Source: CAMTVQ01 sp947085255 (lineage in GTDB: Bacteria; Bacteroidota; Bacteroidia; Sphingobacteriales; Sphingobacteriaceae). Taken from it: a stretch of 64,000 nt of DNA. This document shows positions 7,812 to 16,095 of the stretch, one piece after another (the first letter of the stretch is position 1; the number at the start of each line of letters is the position of its first letter). The translations under genes were made by a program, and so were the position numbers. The notes under the pieces are model-generated. The model ran no database searches. It worked only from the letters and a program-made list of their open reading frames with translations, and had not been told where the DNA came from. The stretch lies in the NCBI GenBank assembly GCA_947085255.1, contig CAMTVQ010000001.1, positions 124,001-188,000 of the forward strand, in the 5' to 3' direction.

Positions 7812-8555
7812 ATGTTACCAGACAAGCCACGCGTATCCATTGTAGAATACACCAACTCTTTGCCATTTATATGGGGTATTGAGGCTACAGGATTTGATAA
7901 AAAAATCATCTTAACAAAAGATAATCCGGCAGTATGTGCCGAAAAACTAATTACCGGTCAATCAGATATCGGTTTGGTACCTGTTGCCACCTTGCCCTTT
8001 ATTCCTCATGCTGAAATTATAAGTGATTATTGTATAGGAGCGAATGGAGCTGTGAATTCGGTTTTTTTATTTAGCAATAAACCCATCAATAAGGTAGCTG
8101 TAATTCGGCTAGACCTTCAATCGCGCACATCGAACCTGCTAACACAGCTATTGGCTAAAAATTATTGGAAAATTACACCAGAGTTTACAAAAGATGATAC
8201 AGTGTCAGCAGATGCTTTTGTGGAAATTGGTGACCGTGCTTTTGGAAAAAGCGAAGATTTTGTCTACGCCTACGACCTTGCCGAAGAATGGAAAAATTTT
8301 ACCGGTTTACCGTTTGTATTTGCAGTTTGGGTCGCTAATAAGCCGATAGATGCTGCTTTTAAGGCAACTTTTAATGAGGCATTAGCTTATGGTATACAGC
8401 ACAGGGCAGATTGTATTGCAACCCTACCAGTACATAATAATTTTGATGTAACCGATTACTTGCTAAACAAGATTAGCTACGAATTGGATGAACAAAAGCG
8501 CAAAGCACTTCAACAATTCCTGGCAGCAAGTGCCGAATTACCGCCAGTTATCTGA
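7812..8555 (+). CDS. mqnA: Chorismate dehydratase MqnA
   Basis: A 247-residue solute-binding-protein-like enzyme catalysing the first step of the futalosine pathway, dehydration of chorismate to 3-[(1-carboxyvinyl)oxy]benzoate. Family landmarks: VSIVEYTNSLPFIWGIE near the N-terminus, GQSDIGLVPVATLPFI, LDLQSRTSNLL and EIGDRAFG. I chose ATG 7812 (MLPDKPRVS); an in-frame TTG at 7788 directly abuts the phosphatase stop. Upstream neighbours are the phosphatase and mqnE; mqnC lies 44 kb away. Confidence 0.88.
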   Translation: MLPDKPRVSIVEYTNSLPFIWGIEATGFDKKIILTKDNPAVCAEKLITGQSDIGLVPVATLPFIPHAEIISDYCIGANGAVNSVFLFSNKPINKVAVIRLDLQSRTSNLLTQLLAKNYWKITPEFTKDDTVSADAFVEIGDRAFGKSEDFVYAYDLAEEWKNFTGLPFVFAVWVANKPIDAAFKATFNEALAYGIQHRADCIATLPVHNNFDVTDYLLNKISYELDEQKRKALQQFLAASAELPPVI

Positions 8556-8655
8556 AAATTTTACGCGTGTATAGATTTTTAGTTATTTTAGCCTAAATTT
8601 ATGGTAGGTGTACTATGCAACTACATTTACGTAAGCCCTAAAACTCCTGTTTTAC

Positions 8656-9543
8656 ATGAAACTAGCCATTAAAAAAATTCTTGTTCCTACCGATTTTTCT
8701 GACCTTTCTTTAGACGCTTTAGATGGTGCTGTTTTTATGGCAAAAAAGCTAAATGCCGAAATTTACCTCCTTCATATTTTAGAAAACTCGTCTTTTAACT
8801 CTACCATCGAAAAGGTATTGATGTTAAGCAGAAATAGAGATACGGCTTTAAATGAGGCAATTGTGCATCAGTTTAAAGAAATTGCCGCTGCTGTAAAAAA
8901 GAAAAGCGGTATTACGATACATACCATAACGGCATCGGGTCGTATACATGCCGCTATTGTTGATAAAGCAGAAGAAATAGGTGCCGATATTATTGTAATG
9001 AGCACACACGGTGTATCTGGATTTGATAAATTATTGTTGGGTAGTAACGCCAATAGAGTAATTAGCAATGCCAAATGCCCAGTAATCACGTTTGCCGAAA
9101 ATCCAACTAATCCAGGTTTAGATAAAATAATTTTGCCGTTAGATTTGAGCCGCGAAACACGCGAAAAAGTTGATGCTGCTATTCAATTGGCACTTAATTT
9201 TAATGCGTCTATAGACGTGATTGAAATTCAAAATACCGAAGATCCTGCGCTTATAAATAAGCTCAATATACAACTGAAACAGGTTGTAAACTACATCAAA
9301 GAAGTAAATGTGAAATGTACTGCACAAATTATTAAAGAAGAAAACGAGGATGAGGTAGAAACGATTATTAATTACAGTAAGAAGCACAATGGCGATTTAA
9401 TTATGATTATGACCAATGATGAAAGCATTGCTAACTATTTCATCAGTTCACAGTCGCAAAAAATTATTAATCAATCGCCTATACCTGTATGTAGTATTCA
9501 ACCTAAACCTCGAAAAGATACAGGAACGATTAAACAGTTTTAG
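8656..9543 (+). CDS. Universal stress protein, two UspA domains
   Basis: A 295-residue tandem-UspA protein: domain 1 about 1-148 (IKKILVPTDFSDLSLDAL start, STHGVSGFDKLLLGSN nucleotide loop) and domain 2 about 153-282 (DKIILPLDLSRETREKV start). The ATP-binding pattern G-2x-G-9x-G(S/T) has Ser in the first position of domain 1, and domain 2 lacks the glycine loop, so ATP binding may be weak. Tandem Usps are common in Bacteroidota and rise under starvation, oxidative or low-oxygen stress; their targets are seldom known. A paralogue follows 88 bases downstream. Confidence 0.88.
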   Translation: MKLAIKKILVPTDFSDLSLDALDGAVFMAKKLNAEIYLLHILENSSFNSTIEKVLMLSRNRDTALNEAIVHQFKEIAAAVKKKSGITIHTITASGRIHAAIVDKAEEIGADIIVMSTHGVSGFDKLLLGSNANRVISNAKCPVITFAENPTNPGLDKIILPLDLSRETREKVDAAIQLALNFNASIDVIEIQNTEDPALINKLNIQLKQVVNYIKEVNVKCTAQIIKEENEDEVETIINYSKKHNGDLIMIMTNDESIANYFISSQSQKIINQSPIPVCSIQPKPRKDTGTIKQF

Positions 9544-9569
9544 TAATAAAATGCTATCTTAGTAGTTAA

Positions 9570-9616
9570 TGCACTAAAAATGCTTGATTTAAGAAAAGAG
9601 TTATTATTTTAGTGCA
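9570..9616. promoter_or_regulatory. Inverted repeat between the two stress-protein genes
   Basis: TGCACTAAAA at 9570-9579 is repeated as its exact reverse complement TTTTAGTGCA at 9607-9616, with a 27-base spacer. The right arm ends 15 bases before the start of the second usp gene. It could be an operator or a long-loop attenuator/terminator; no decisive feature separates these. Confidence 0.35.
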
Positions 9617-9631
9617 GCCAACCTAAAAGTT

Positions 9632-10516
9632 ATGAGGATTGAAAAATTTCAAAATATATTAATACCAATTGATTTCTCAGAAAACTCGTTGATTGCTTTA
9701 GAGCATGGAGTATTTTTGGCAAAACATTTAAAAATAGACGTAACGCTTTTATACATACACGAAGCACAAAATATTAGTTCAACTATTCGTAAACTTATGT
9801 TTGCGCACCCTTCTGATGAGGTGATTTTAGACAAGTCTGTAACAGACAAGCTAAATGAGTTGGCAGCCGAAGTACAAAGCAAAACAAGTGTTATTGTAAA
9901 AACACATACTGCTAAGGGCAGCATTGCTACCCAAATAATAAAGGCTGCTGCTGATTTGGATTGCAATTTAATTGTAATGGGTACCCACGGTGCTTCAGGT
10001 ATCGAAAATTTTATGGGAGGCTCTAATACCTTTAATGTAGTGGCTAGTGCAAATTGCCCAGTTATATCGGTGCTTTCTCATTCAGGTTCAAAAGGAATAA
10101 AAGATATTGTATTACCGTTAGATAACTCAAAAGAAACACGTCAAAAGGTAGATGAAGCCATTGTGTTTGCACGCTTTTTTGGGTCTACAATACACGTTGT
10201 AGGAGTTACGGTATCAGAAGATCCTAAAGATCATTATTACGTGAATAAAGTATGCGAGCAGGTAGAAAAATACATTAAAGAAGATAACGTGCCTTGTACG
10301 CACAATTTCTTTCATGGCGAAAATATCACCAACCTTACGCTTGATTACGCCAAAAAAATTGATGCCGATTTAATTGTGATTATGACTGAGCAGGAAATAA
10401 ACCCAACTGGCTTTTTTATGGGTCCATATGCACAGCAAATGATTAATCAGTCAGCAATTCCAGTACTTTCTATACGACCAAAAGAAAAAGAAGCACATTT
10501 TGTAATGCCTTATTAG
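9632..10516 (+). CDS. Universal stress protein, two UspA domains (paralogue)
   Basis: A 294-residue tandem-UspA protein, similar in layout to its upstream neighbour (both open with an ILxPxDFS strand and share DNSKETRQKVDEA / DLSRETREKVDAA). Domain 1 carries the intact nucleotide loop GTHGASGIENFMGGS, matching G-2x-G-9x-G-S; domain 2 lacks it. The pair probably arose by duplication and then split, this copy keeping the ATP-binding motif. The stop codon overlaps that of the convergent yigZ-family gene by four bases. Confidence 0.88.
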   Translation: MRIEKFQNILIPIDFSENSLIALEHGVFLAKHLKIDVTLLYIHEAQNISSTIRKLMFAHPSDEVILDKSVTDKLNELAAEVQSKTSVIVKTHTAKGSIATQIIKAAADLDCNLIVMGTHGASGIENFMGGSNTFNVVASANCPVISVLSHSGSKGIKDIVLPLDNSKETRQKVDEAIVFARFFGSTIHVVGVTVSEDPKDHYYVNKVCEQVEKYIKEDNVPCTHNFFHGENITNLTLDYAKKIDADLIVIMTEQEINPTGFFMGPYAQQMINQSAIPVLSIRPKEKEAHFVMPY

Positions 10517-11127
10517 GGAGTACCTATATAAGTAGCTTTTATAGAAGTAATAGCAGTTAGTTTAGCCATGCTTCTGTTTACAGCACTTTGGCGTATGGCA
10601 ATTACAATAGCACAATGAGTATCAAATTGTTGTTGTTGCGGTGTCAAATTCTCTTCTTTTAGTACACGCATCACATCGTTCATGTGTATATAATCAAAGG
10701 TTAACTTATACGTATCATTCACGGTATTGGTACTAATAGTAGCTTGTTCTAAAGCTTCTTGCGTGGCTGTTTTGTAGGCATTTATTAATCCAGGTATGCC
10801 CAACATGGTGCCACCATAATAACGCACTACAATTACCAATACATTAGTGATATTTTTTGAGAGCAATTGGTTGAGTATTGGTCTGCCTGCCGAGCCAGTA
10901 GGTTCTCCATCATCGTTTACCCGAAAAGCTGTTTTATCTAATCCCAAACGGTAAGCATAGCAATGGTGCGTAGCCGATGGATGTTCCTTTTTTACCAGAA
11001 GAAGCTTTTCTTTTACATCGGTTTCGGTGTTTATTGGAAATGCATACCCTAAAAATTTGCTCCCTCTATCGGTAAATTTGCTGTTCGTAGCTTGGGCTAT
11101 TGTTTGGTAGGTATCGTCGAATAGCAT
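10513..11127 (-). CDS. YigZ/IMPACT family protein
   Basis: A 204-residue protein with the UPF0029 (IMPACT) domain in the first 120 residues: SKFLGYAFPI, SATHHCYAYRLG, RVNDDGEPTGSAGRPIL and VVRYYGGTMLG are family landmarks; the C-terminal part is the small DUF1949-type ferredoxin-like domain. The biochemical role is unsettled; the eukaryotic relative acts on GCN2 signalling. ATG 11127 is chosen because the preceding transporter stops one base earlier; a start at 11139 would overlap it. Probably translated with the EamA gene. Confidence 0.88.
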   Translation of the reverse strand: MLFDDTYQTIAQATNSKFTDRGSKFLGYAFPINTETDVKEKLLLVKKEHPSATHHCYAYRLGLDKTAFRVNDDGEPTGSAGRPILNQLLSKNITNVLVIVVRYYGGTMLGIPGLINAYKTATQEALEQATISTNTVNDTYKLTFDYIHMNDVMRVLKEENLTPQQQQFDTHCAIVIAIRQSAVNRSMAKLTAITSIKATYIGTP

Positions 11128-11128
11128 A

Positions 11129-11986
11129 TTACACAGCAATTAGCACAATGGCAGTCATGGCAACAAACATACCTAATAGCTGCTGTTTAGTCATTTTTTC
11201 TTTAAATAGTACAGTGGCGGTAAGTACCGAAACACAGATAATGCCTAAATTATTTACTGGAAAAAATACCGATACTGATAACCACGGAAGTGCTAAGGCT
11301 TTGATGAAAAAGAGCATCGAAAAATAGTTAGGTATGCCTAATGCAATGCCTGCCCATACGTTTTTCCAAGCAAAAGTTAGTTGTTTTGTAAAGAACAAAA
11401 AAGCGCCAAAAATTACCCCAGTTAGTGCACATACGGCATAAGTTCCAGCTATAAATGTTTGCTCATTAGCTGGGGTAATAAACCGACTTTGTGTGTATTT
11501 AATAATGCTATCTACCACACCGCTACCTATAAAAATAAGTAATGGAAATAGTATTTTTTGCATGTTGTACTTGCCCTTGGGTTCATTTGTTTTGGTAGTT
11601 AAATAAATAGCAATGAGCGCCATTAATAAACCAATTAGTTTAAAAATACTTGCCGTTTCGTGTAAAAAAACGAGACCATATACTACTGGAATTACCAGCG
11701 ACATTTTTTGTGCTACCGATACAGGAGCAACGCCTACTGTGCTTACCGCATAGCCAATTAGATTAAATATGGCGATAAAAAGTACCCCGATTATAATCAT
11801 GCTAATAGCAAAACCAGTACTTATGGGAGATATGGCATGTGTAGGGTTTGCCAGTAAAGCAATTATTGAGGCTGTAATGTAATTAAATACAATAGTTTGA
11901 AATATATTTACTTGATAACGCTCAAATACCTTGAAAAGAATAACGAGTGCCGCTGCCGAAAATATGCTGCCAATAATATAAAGCAT
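11129..11986 (-). CDS. EamA/DMT family transporter
   Basis: A 285-residue inner-membrane protein with about ten hydrophobic segments in two repeats of five, typical of the drug/metabolite transporter superfamily. Landmarks include an early YRVNIFQ-like first loop and the GIPNYFSMLFFIKAL and PVNNLGIICVSVLTA stretches of the second half. The substrate is unknown; family members export amino acids, nucleobases or sugars. The gene sits 6 bases downstream of ribD and 1 base upstream of the yigZ-family gene, so all three form one minus-strand operon. Confidence 0.85.
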   Translation of the reverse strand: MLYIIGSIFSAAALVILFKVFERYQVNIFQTIVFNYITASIIALLANPTHAISPISTGFAISMIIIGVLFIAIFNLIGYAVSTVGVAPVSVAQKMSLVIPVVYGLVFLHETASIFKLIGLLMALIAIYLTTKTNEPKGKYNMQKILFPLLIFIGSGVVDSIIKYTQSRFITPANEQTFIAGTYAVCALTGVIFGAFLFFTKQLTFAWKNVWAGIALGIPNYFSMLFFIKALALPWLSVSVFFPVNNLGIICVSVLTATVLFKEKMTKQQLLGMFVAMTAIVLIAV

Positions 11987-11992
11987 GTTTTT

Positions 11993-13057
11993 TTAAGAAT
12001 TAATACGCTGTGCAAAGTTGTTATTGAGCCAAATACACAGTCTATCCGTATCAATAGTACTCTCAGAAACTAAATTACCCGAAAGGATAGGTGTTGCTAA
12101 TCCTGTTTTAAGTACCGATTGCGAAGTAAAAATGCGTGCTTCGTCCCACAAACCTGCTTGTATAAACGTATTTAGCGTGGCAGCTCCGCCTTCAATAAGT
12201 ACCGATTGTATATCTTGTAAATACAGTTGATAGAGAATGTAATGAGGTAAAAACTCGTCAAAATCAAGTTGCACAAAAGTAGTAGTGTTTTCGATAGCTG
12301 TTTTAACACCATTGAATACAATGGTTTTGACTTCGTTGTTAAAGAGATGATGCGTGACAGGTAGTTCCAAGCGTTCGTCTATTACAATACGCGTAGGGTT
12401 TTTACCCTGCCATAAACGAGCCGTAAGTTGTGGATTATCAATAAGTGCTGTGTTTTTACCCACCAAAATAGCCGATTCTTGTGTACGCCATTGGTGTACC
12501 AGTTGCTCGCTCAAAGTGGATGAAATACGTAATGGCTGCGAGGGGATTGGAGCTATATACTTATCTGCAGTTTGTGCCCACTTTAAAATAATATAAGGTC
12601 TTTTTTCTTGATGAAAAGTAAAAAAGCGTTTGTTTGCTGTTTTGCAGGCTTCGGGTAATACATCAGTATGCACTTCGATACCTGCATTTCGCAATTTTTG
12701 TGTACCTGCGCCATTTACCTTAGCAAAAGGGTCGGTAATGCCAATAACTACTTTTGGTATTTTATGTGTAATGATTAAATCGGCACAGGGTGGTGTTTTT
12801 CCTGTATGAGCGCAGGGTTCTAAGCTCACATATAAAGTAGCCTGTTGCAGGAGTTCAGCGGCATTGCTATGCTGCTCAAGTACTTGGTTAATAGCATTCA
12901 CCTCTGCATGCGGTCCGCCATATACTTGATGCCAACCTTCGCCAATAATTAAGTTGTTATGTACAATTACACAACCAACCATTGGATTAGGAGCAACAGC
13001 ACCAAATCCTAATTGAGCGAGCTCTAAACAACGTTGTATGTAATATTCGGCATTCAC
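11993..13057 (-). CDS. ribD: Bifunctional riboflavin synthesis protein RibD
   Basis: A 354-residue bifunctional enzyme: an N-terminal zinc deaminase (about 1-145) with the HAEVNAI motif and PCAHTGKTPPCADLI zinc ligands, and a C-terminal RibD reductase (about 150-350) with ILKWAQTADKYIAP, ILVGKNTALIDNP and SVLIEGGAATLNTFI. It converts diaminohydroxyphosphoribosylaminopyrimidine to 5-amino-6-ribitylamino-uracil phosphate. No other rib gene is in the window and no FMN riboswitch was seen upstream. First gene of an operon with EamA and yigZ-family genes. Confidence 0.93.
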   Translation of the reverse strand: MNAEYYIQRCLELAQLGFGAVAPNPMVGCVIVHNNLIIGEGWHQVYGGPHAEVNAINQVLEQHSNAAELLQQATLYVSLEPCAHTGKTPPCADLIITHKIPKVVIGITDPFAKVNGAGTQKLRNAGIEVHTDVLPEACKTANKRFFTFHQEKRPYIILKWAQTADKYIAPIPSQPLRISSTLSEQLVHQWRTQESAILVGKNTALIDNPQLTARLWQGKNPTRIVIDERLELPVTHHLFNNEVKTIVFNGVKTAIENTTTFVQLDFDEFLPHYILYQLYLQDIQSVLIEGGAATLNTFIQAGLWDEARIFTSQSVLKTGLATPILSGNLVSESTIDTDRLCIWLNNNFAQRINS

Positions 13058-13213
13058 GCTGCAAAAGTAACAAATTGTTGGAGCTGCTTAACTTATTGTG
13101 ACTTGCTCCATGGTTTTCTTATTTTATCAAGGGATGTGGAGAAGCAAAGTCATCCACTTTTTTTTATAGTCGTAGAAGGAGCATAAGTTTTAAATATTCA
13201 CCATAAAATAGAG

Positions 13214-13220
13214 AAGGAGA
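13214..13220 (+). promoter_or_regulatory. Strong Shine-Dalgarno site
   Basis: AAGGAGA lies 7 bases before the ATG at 13228. Nearly all other genes here lack a recognisable Shine-Dalgarno sequence, as usual in Bacteroidota, so this site is unusual and supports the chosen start. Confidence 0.55.
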
Positions 13221-13227
13221 CATAACC

Positions 13228-13656
13228 ATGATGCAAGGATTCATTCACCAAGCAGGTAATAGATATGTATCTGTACTGCTATTTAAAGATGCAGGCAAGG
13301 AAAAAACACAGGCTAAAGCTCATCCTACCATAGATTCAGCAAGCTCTGCGCTTAATAAAATGATGGCAGTGGCTCTTTATGATCGTGTGCGTAAATATTT
13401 AAATCATCGTATTCATGTAATGCAAGCTTCAGGGATTACTGATAAACGTTATGCCATGGCTTTGTTCTTGCAAAGTAATTTCAACAATATTCCAGCTACT
13501 GCTTTCCTAAGACTGGTGCATTGGGTAAGGGAACATCAAGCTGATTTATATGCCATTGCACCTAGACAGCAAAGTATTTATCATTTGCATGATCAACAAG
13601 TGTTGTTGGAAATCATGGAAGATGTGCACTTGCACGATGCCTCTTCTGCCGCATGA
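13228..13656 (+). CDS. Hypothetical protein, 142 residues
   Basis: I do not recognise the family. The protein is cytoplasmic by appearance (no signal or membrane segment), basic in the middle (LYDRVRKYLNHRIHVM) and His-rich at the end (HLHDQQVLLEIMEDVHLHDA). A helical region RYAMALFLQSNFNNIP is followed by FLRLVHWVREHQ. The strong Shine-Dalgarno site at 13214-13220 and a frame that ends shortly before prmC support a real gene. Co-transcription with prmC (38-base gap) is possible. Confidence 0.6.
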   Translation: MMQGFIHQAGNRYVSVLLFKDAGKEKTQAKAHPTIDSASSALNKMMAVALYDRVRKYLNHRIHVMQASGITDKRYAMALFLQSNFNNIPATAFLRLVHWVREHQADLYAIAPRQQSIYHLHDQQVLLEIMEDVHLHDASSAA

Positions 13657-13694
13657 TAGCTGGTACTCTGCTATAAATTCCCTTAATTTGCTGT

Positions 13695-14576
13695 ATGTAC
13701 GCTCGTATCCATACACTGAAAGAGATTTATACCCGATTAGCTACTGCGCTGCAACAGATTTATCCTGAGCCAGAAGCAAAAAGTATTACTTATTGGGTGT
13801 TAGAAGAAACGTTGGGTTACACAAAAGCAAAAATGCATGCCAGTTGGACGGATATGTTTCCGGCTACAATTTCGGAGCAATTGGATTTTATATTGCACCA
13901 ACTATTACAGTACAAACCTGTGCAATATGTTTTTGGTAAAGCCTATTTTATGGGTTTTGTATTTAAAGTGAACGAACATGTGCTTATTCCACGTCCCGAA
14001 ACCGAAGAATTGGTGCAATGGATTACAACAACTTGTAAAGAAAATGCGCTACATAGCCCACGCATACTTGATATTGGTACCGGCAGTGGCTGTATTGCAA
14101 TTGCTTTAGCTAAACTTATTACCAATGCCCATGTACAAGGGATAGATGTATCTGCCGAGGCATTAAAAGTAGCTGCAAAAAATGCACATACCAACGAGGT
14201 ACAAGTACAATTTGAGGAAGTGGATGTTTTGAGTACAAATTTTGCCAAACAAACCACACAGCTATTTGATATAGTGGTAAGTAATCCACCGTATATAGGT
14301 TTTAGCGAGCAAGCCGAAATGCGTAAAAACGTCCTTCAATTTGAACCACATACGGCATTGTTTGTACCCGATACCGATGTGCTTGTTTTTTACCGTGCCA
14401 TAACCGAATATGCCCAGAAAAATCTGAAGCCAAATGGTTGGTTATTCTTTGAGATTAATGAATCTTTTGGCAACGAATTGGTAACATATCTTACCCAGCA
14501 GGGGTTTATAGAGGTGAGTTTGGCGCAAGACCATTTTGGTAAAGACAGGATGATACGAGCACGGAAGTCTAGCTAA
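13695..14576 (+). CDS. prmC: Peptide chain release factor glutamine methyltransferase PrmC
   Basis: A 293-residue SAM-dependent methyltransferase that modifies the Gln of the GGQ motif in release factors RF1/RF2. The N-terminal helical domain (about 1-85) is followed by the Rossmann domain with ILDIGTGSGCIAIALAK (SAM loop) and the catalytic NPPY in VVSNPPYIGF, where the substrate glutamine is bound. The RPETEELV motif before the SAM loop is also diagnostic. Length matches the family. Confidence 0.93.
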   Translation: MYARIHTLKEIYTRLATALQQIYPEPEAKSITYWVLEETLGYTKAKMHASWTDMFPATISEQLDFILHQLLQYKPVQYVFGKAYFMGFVFKVNEHVLIPRPETEELVQWITTTCKENALHSPRILDIGTGSGCIAIALAKLITNAHVQGIDVSAEALKVAAKNAHTNEVQVQFEEVDVLSTNFAKQTTQLFDIVVSNPPYIGFSEQAEMRKNVLQFEPHTALFVPDTDVLVFYRAITEYAQKNLKPNGWLFFEINESFGNELVTYLTQQGFIEVSLAQDHFGKDRMIRARKSS

Positions 14577-14613
14577 CCCATCGATTTTTAATTATTTATC
14601 GTTAAATTTGATT

Positions 14614-14844
14614 ATGGATAATTTATTACAACGCATTACGCTCAATCCTGAAATTTGTCATGGCAAACCAACCATTCGTAATAAGCGCATTATGGTTGAG
14701 GTGATTCTTGATTTATTGAGTGCAGGTGAAACATCAGAAGAAATACTGCAAGAATATCCTACTTTGGAACAGGACGATATACATGCCTGTTTAGCTTATG
14801 CTACAAAATTAACCAAAACAAAGACCTACCTCCCCGCAGCATGA
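14614..14844 (+). CDS. DUF433 antitoxin-like protein
   Basis: A 76-residue protein with the DUF433 fold: RITLNPEICHGKPTIRNKR, then VEVILDLLSAGETSEEILQEYPTL and a helix with DIHACLAYA, all hallmarks of this small winged-helix-like family. ATG 14614 is chosen over an upstream TTG at 14608. Its stop TGA overlaps the ATG of the DUF5615 gene (ATGA), giving the translationally coupled layout of type II toxin-antitoxin pairs; by position it would be the antitoxin and autorepressor. Confidence 0.85.
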   Translation: MDNLLQRITLNPEICHGKPTIRNKRIMVEVILDLLSAGETSEEILQEYPTLEQDDIHACLAYATKLTKTKTYLPAA

Positions 14845-15191
14845 GGTTTTTGGTTGATGCACAGCTACCACCTTTATTGTGTGAGGTGCTCGATAAAAAG
14901 GGAATATCTGCTATCCACGTAAATCAGTTGCCAAATAGCGACGAAACATCAGATAAAGAAGTTGCTATTTATGCGGATGAGAGCGGCTATATAGTTATTA
15001 CCAAGGATGCCGATTTTTTCTACTCTCATATGTTATATGGTGTACCTAAAAAACTATTGCTTATAACTATTGGAAATATCAAGAACAAGCAATTGTTCGA
15101 TACTATTCGTAATCAGGCAAAAGCAATAGCGCAATTATTTGAACAAAATAATTTTATTGAACTACATAAATCAGGTTTAATCGTTCACTAA
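14841..15191 (+). CDS. DUF5615 PIN-like protein, probable toxin partner
   Basis: A 116-residue PIN-like protein of the DUF5615 (Mut7-C-related) family. It begins MRFLVDAQLPPLLCEVL, with the first conserved Asp in FLVDAQLPP, followed by GISAIHVNQLP, a central Asp-rich region DETSDKEVAIYAD and the ITKDADFF motif with two more acidic residues of the nuclease site. It overlaps the DUF433 gene by four bases. Such pairs are predicted RNase toxin-antitoxin modules; activity has been shown for few members. Convergent with xerD, whose stop is 1 base away. Confidence 0.85.
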   Translation: MRFLVDAQLPPLLCEVLDKKGISAIHVNQLPNSDETSDKEVAIYADESGYIVITKDADFFYSHMLYGVPKKLLLITIGNIKNKQLFDTIRNQAKAIAQLFEQNNFIELHKSGLIVH

Positions 15192-15192
15192 C

Positions 15193-16095
15193 CTAACTCC
15201 TTGGGTGGTATTGCATAATAGTACTACGTAAAAAGTCTTTATCCAAGTGGGTGTAAATTTCGGTAGTGGTTATGCTTTCATGGCCCAGCATTTCCTGTAC
15301 AGCACGCAAATCGGCGCCGCCTTCTATAAGGTGTGTGGCAAAAGAATGCCTAAATGTATGTGGACTGATTTTTTTCTTCAGGTTAATCTTTTCTGCCAAG
15401 CCCTTAATTACCAAAAAAATCATTACCCGTGATAATTTTGCTCCTCTTCGGTTCAAAAACAAGGTGTCTTCGTGCCCAGGTTTAATGGAAATATGATTGC
15501 GCACTTGATTGCGGTAAATGGTAATATACTTAATGGCAGCACTGCTCATAGGCACCAACCGTTCTTTATTTCCCTTGCCTATTACTTTTAAAAATTCAAT
15601 ATCTGTAAAAATATTCGACAGCTTTAAGTCAACCAACTCGGTTACGCGCAAACCGCTTCCGTATAGTGTCTCAAGCAGGGCTTTATTGCGTTGTCCTTCT
15701 GGTTTGCTCACATCAATAGCATCAATCAATAGGTTTATTTCATGTATGCTTAGCGTATCGGGTAGTTTGCGTCGGGTTTTTGGGGCTTCTATTTGCTCGG
15801 TAGGGTTGATGCTGATGTAATCTTCCATCATCAAATAGGTGTAAAACGCCTTTATTCCCGATAGTACACGTGCTTGAGTGGTGGCGCTCATACCTAATCC
15901 GTTTACCCACATCAAAAAATCACGAATGGTTGTAGTGGTTATTGCAGTTGGTAATGCGGTAGATTGTATGCTTGCCAAAAACTGAACAAATTTGTCCATA
16001 TCGCTCAAATAGGCACTCACCGAATTTGGAGAAAGAGAGCGCTCTAATTGCAGATAGGTTTTGAATCCTTTTAAGCTAATTTGCCAGGTAATCAT
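15193..16095 (-). CDS. xerD: Site-specific tyrosine recombinase XerD
   Basis: A 300-residue tyrosine recombinase with the N-terminal SAM-like core-binding domain (about 1-90, LSPNSVSAYLSDMDKFVQFL) and the catalytic domain. Catalytic residues: Arg in YGSGLRVTELVDL, Lys in VIGKGNKERLVP, His and Arg in HTFRHSFATH, His in LGHESITTTEIYTH and the final Tyr in that motif. It resolves chromosome dimers at dif with XerC. It overlaps the glycosyltransferase gene by four bases and is the last gene of that operon. Length and motifs suit XerD rather than a phage integrase. Confidence 0.92.
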   Translation of the reverse strand: MITWQISLKGFKTYLQLERSLSPNSVSAYLSDMDKFVQFLASIQSTALPTAITTTTIRDFLMWVNGLGMSATTQARVLSGIKAFYTYLMMEDYISINPTEQIEAPKTRRKLPDTLSIHEINLLIDAIDVSKPEGQRNKALLETLYGSGLRVTELVDLKLSNIFTDIEFLKVIGKGNKERLVPMSSAAIKYITIYRNQVRNHISIKPGHEDTLFLNRRGAKLSRVMIFLVIKGLAEKINLKKKISPHTFRHSFATHLIEGGADLRAVQEMLGHESITTTEIYTHLDKDFLRSTIMQYHPRS

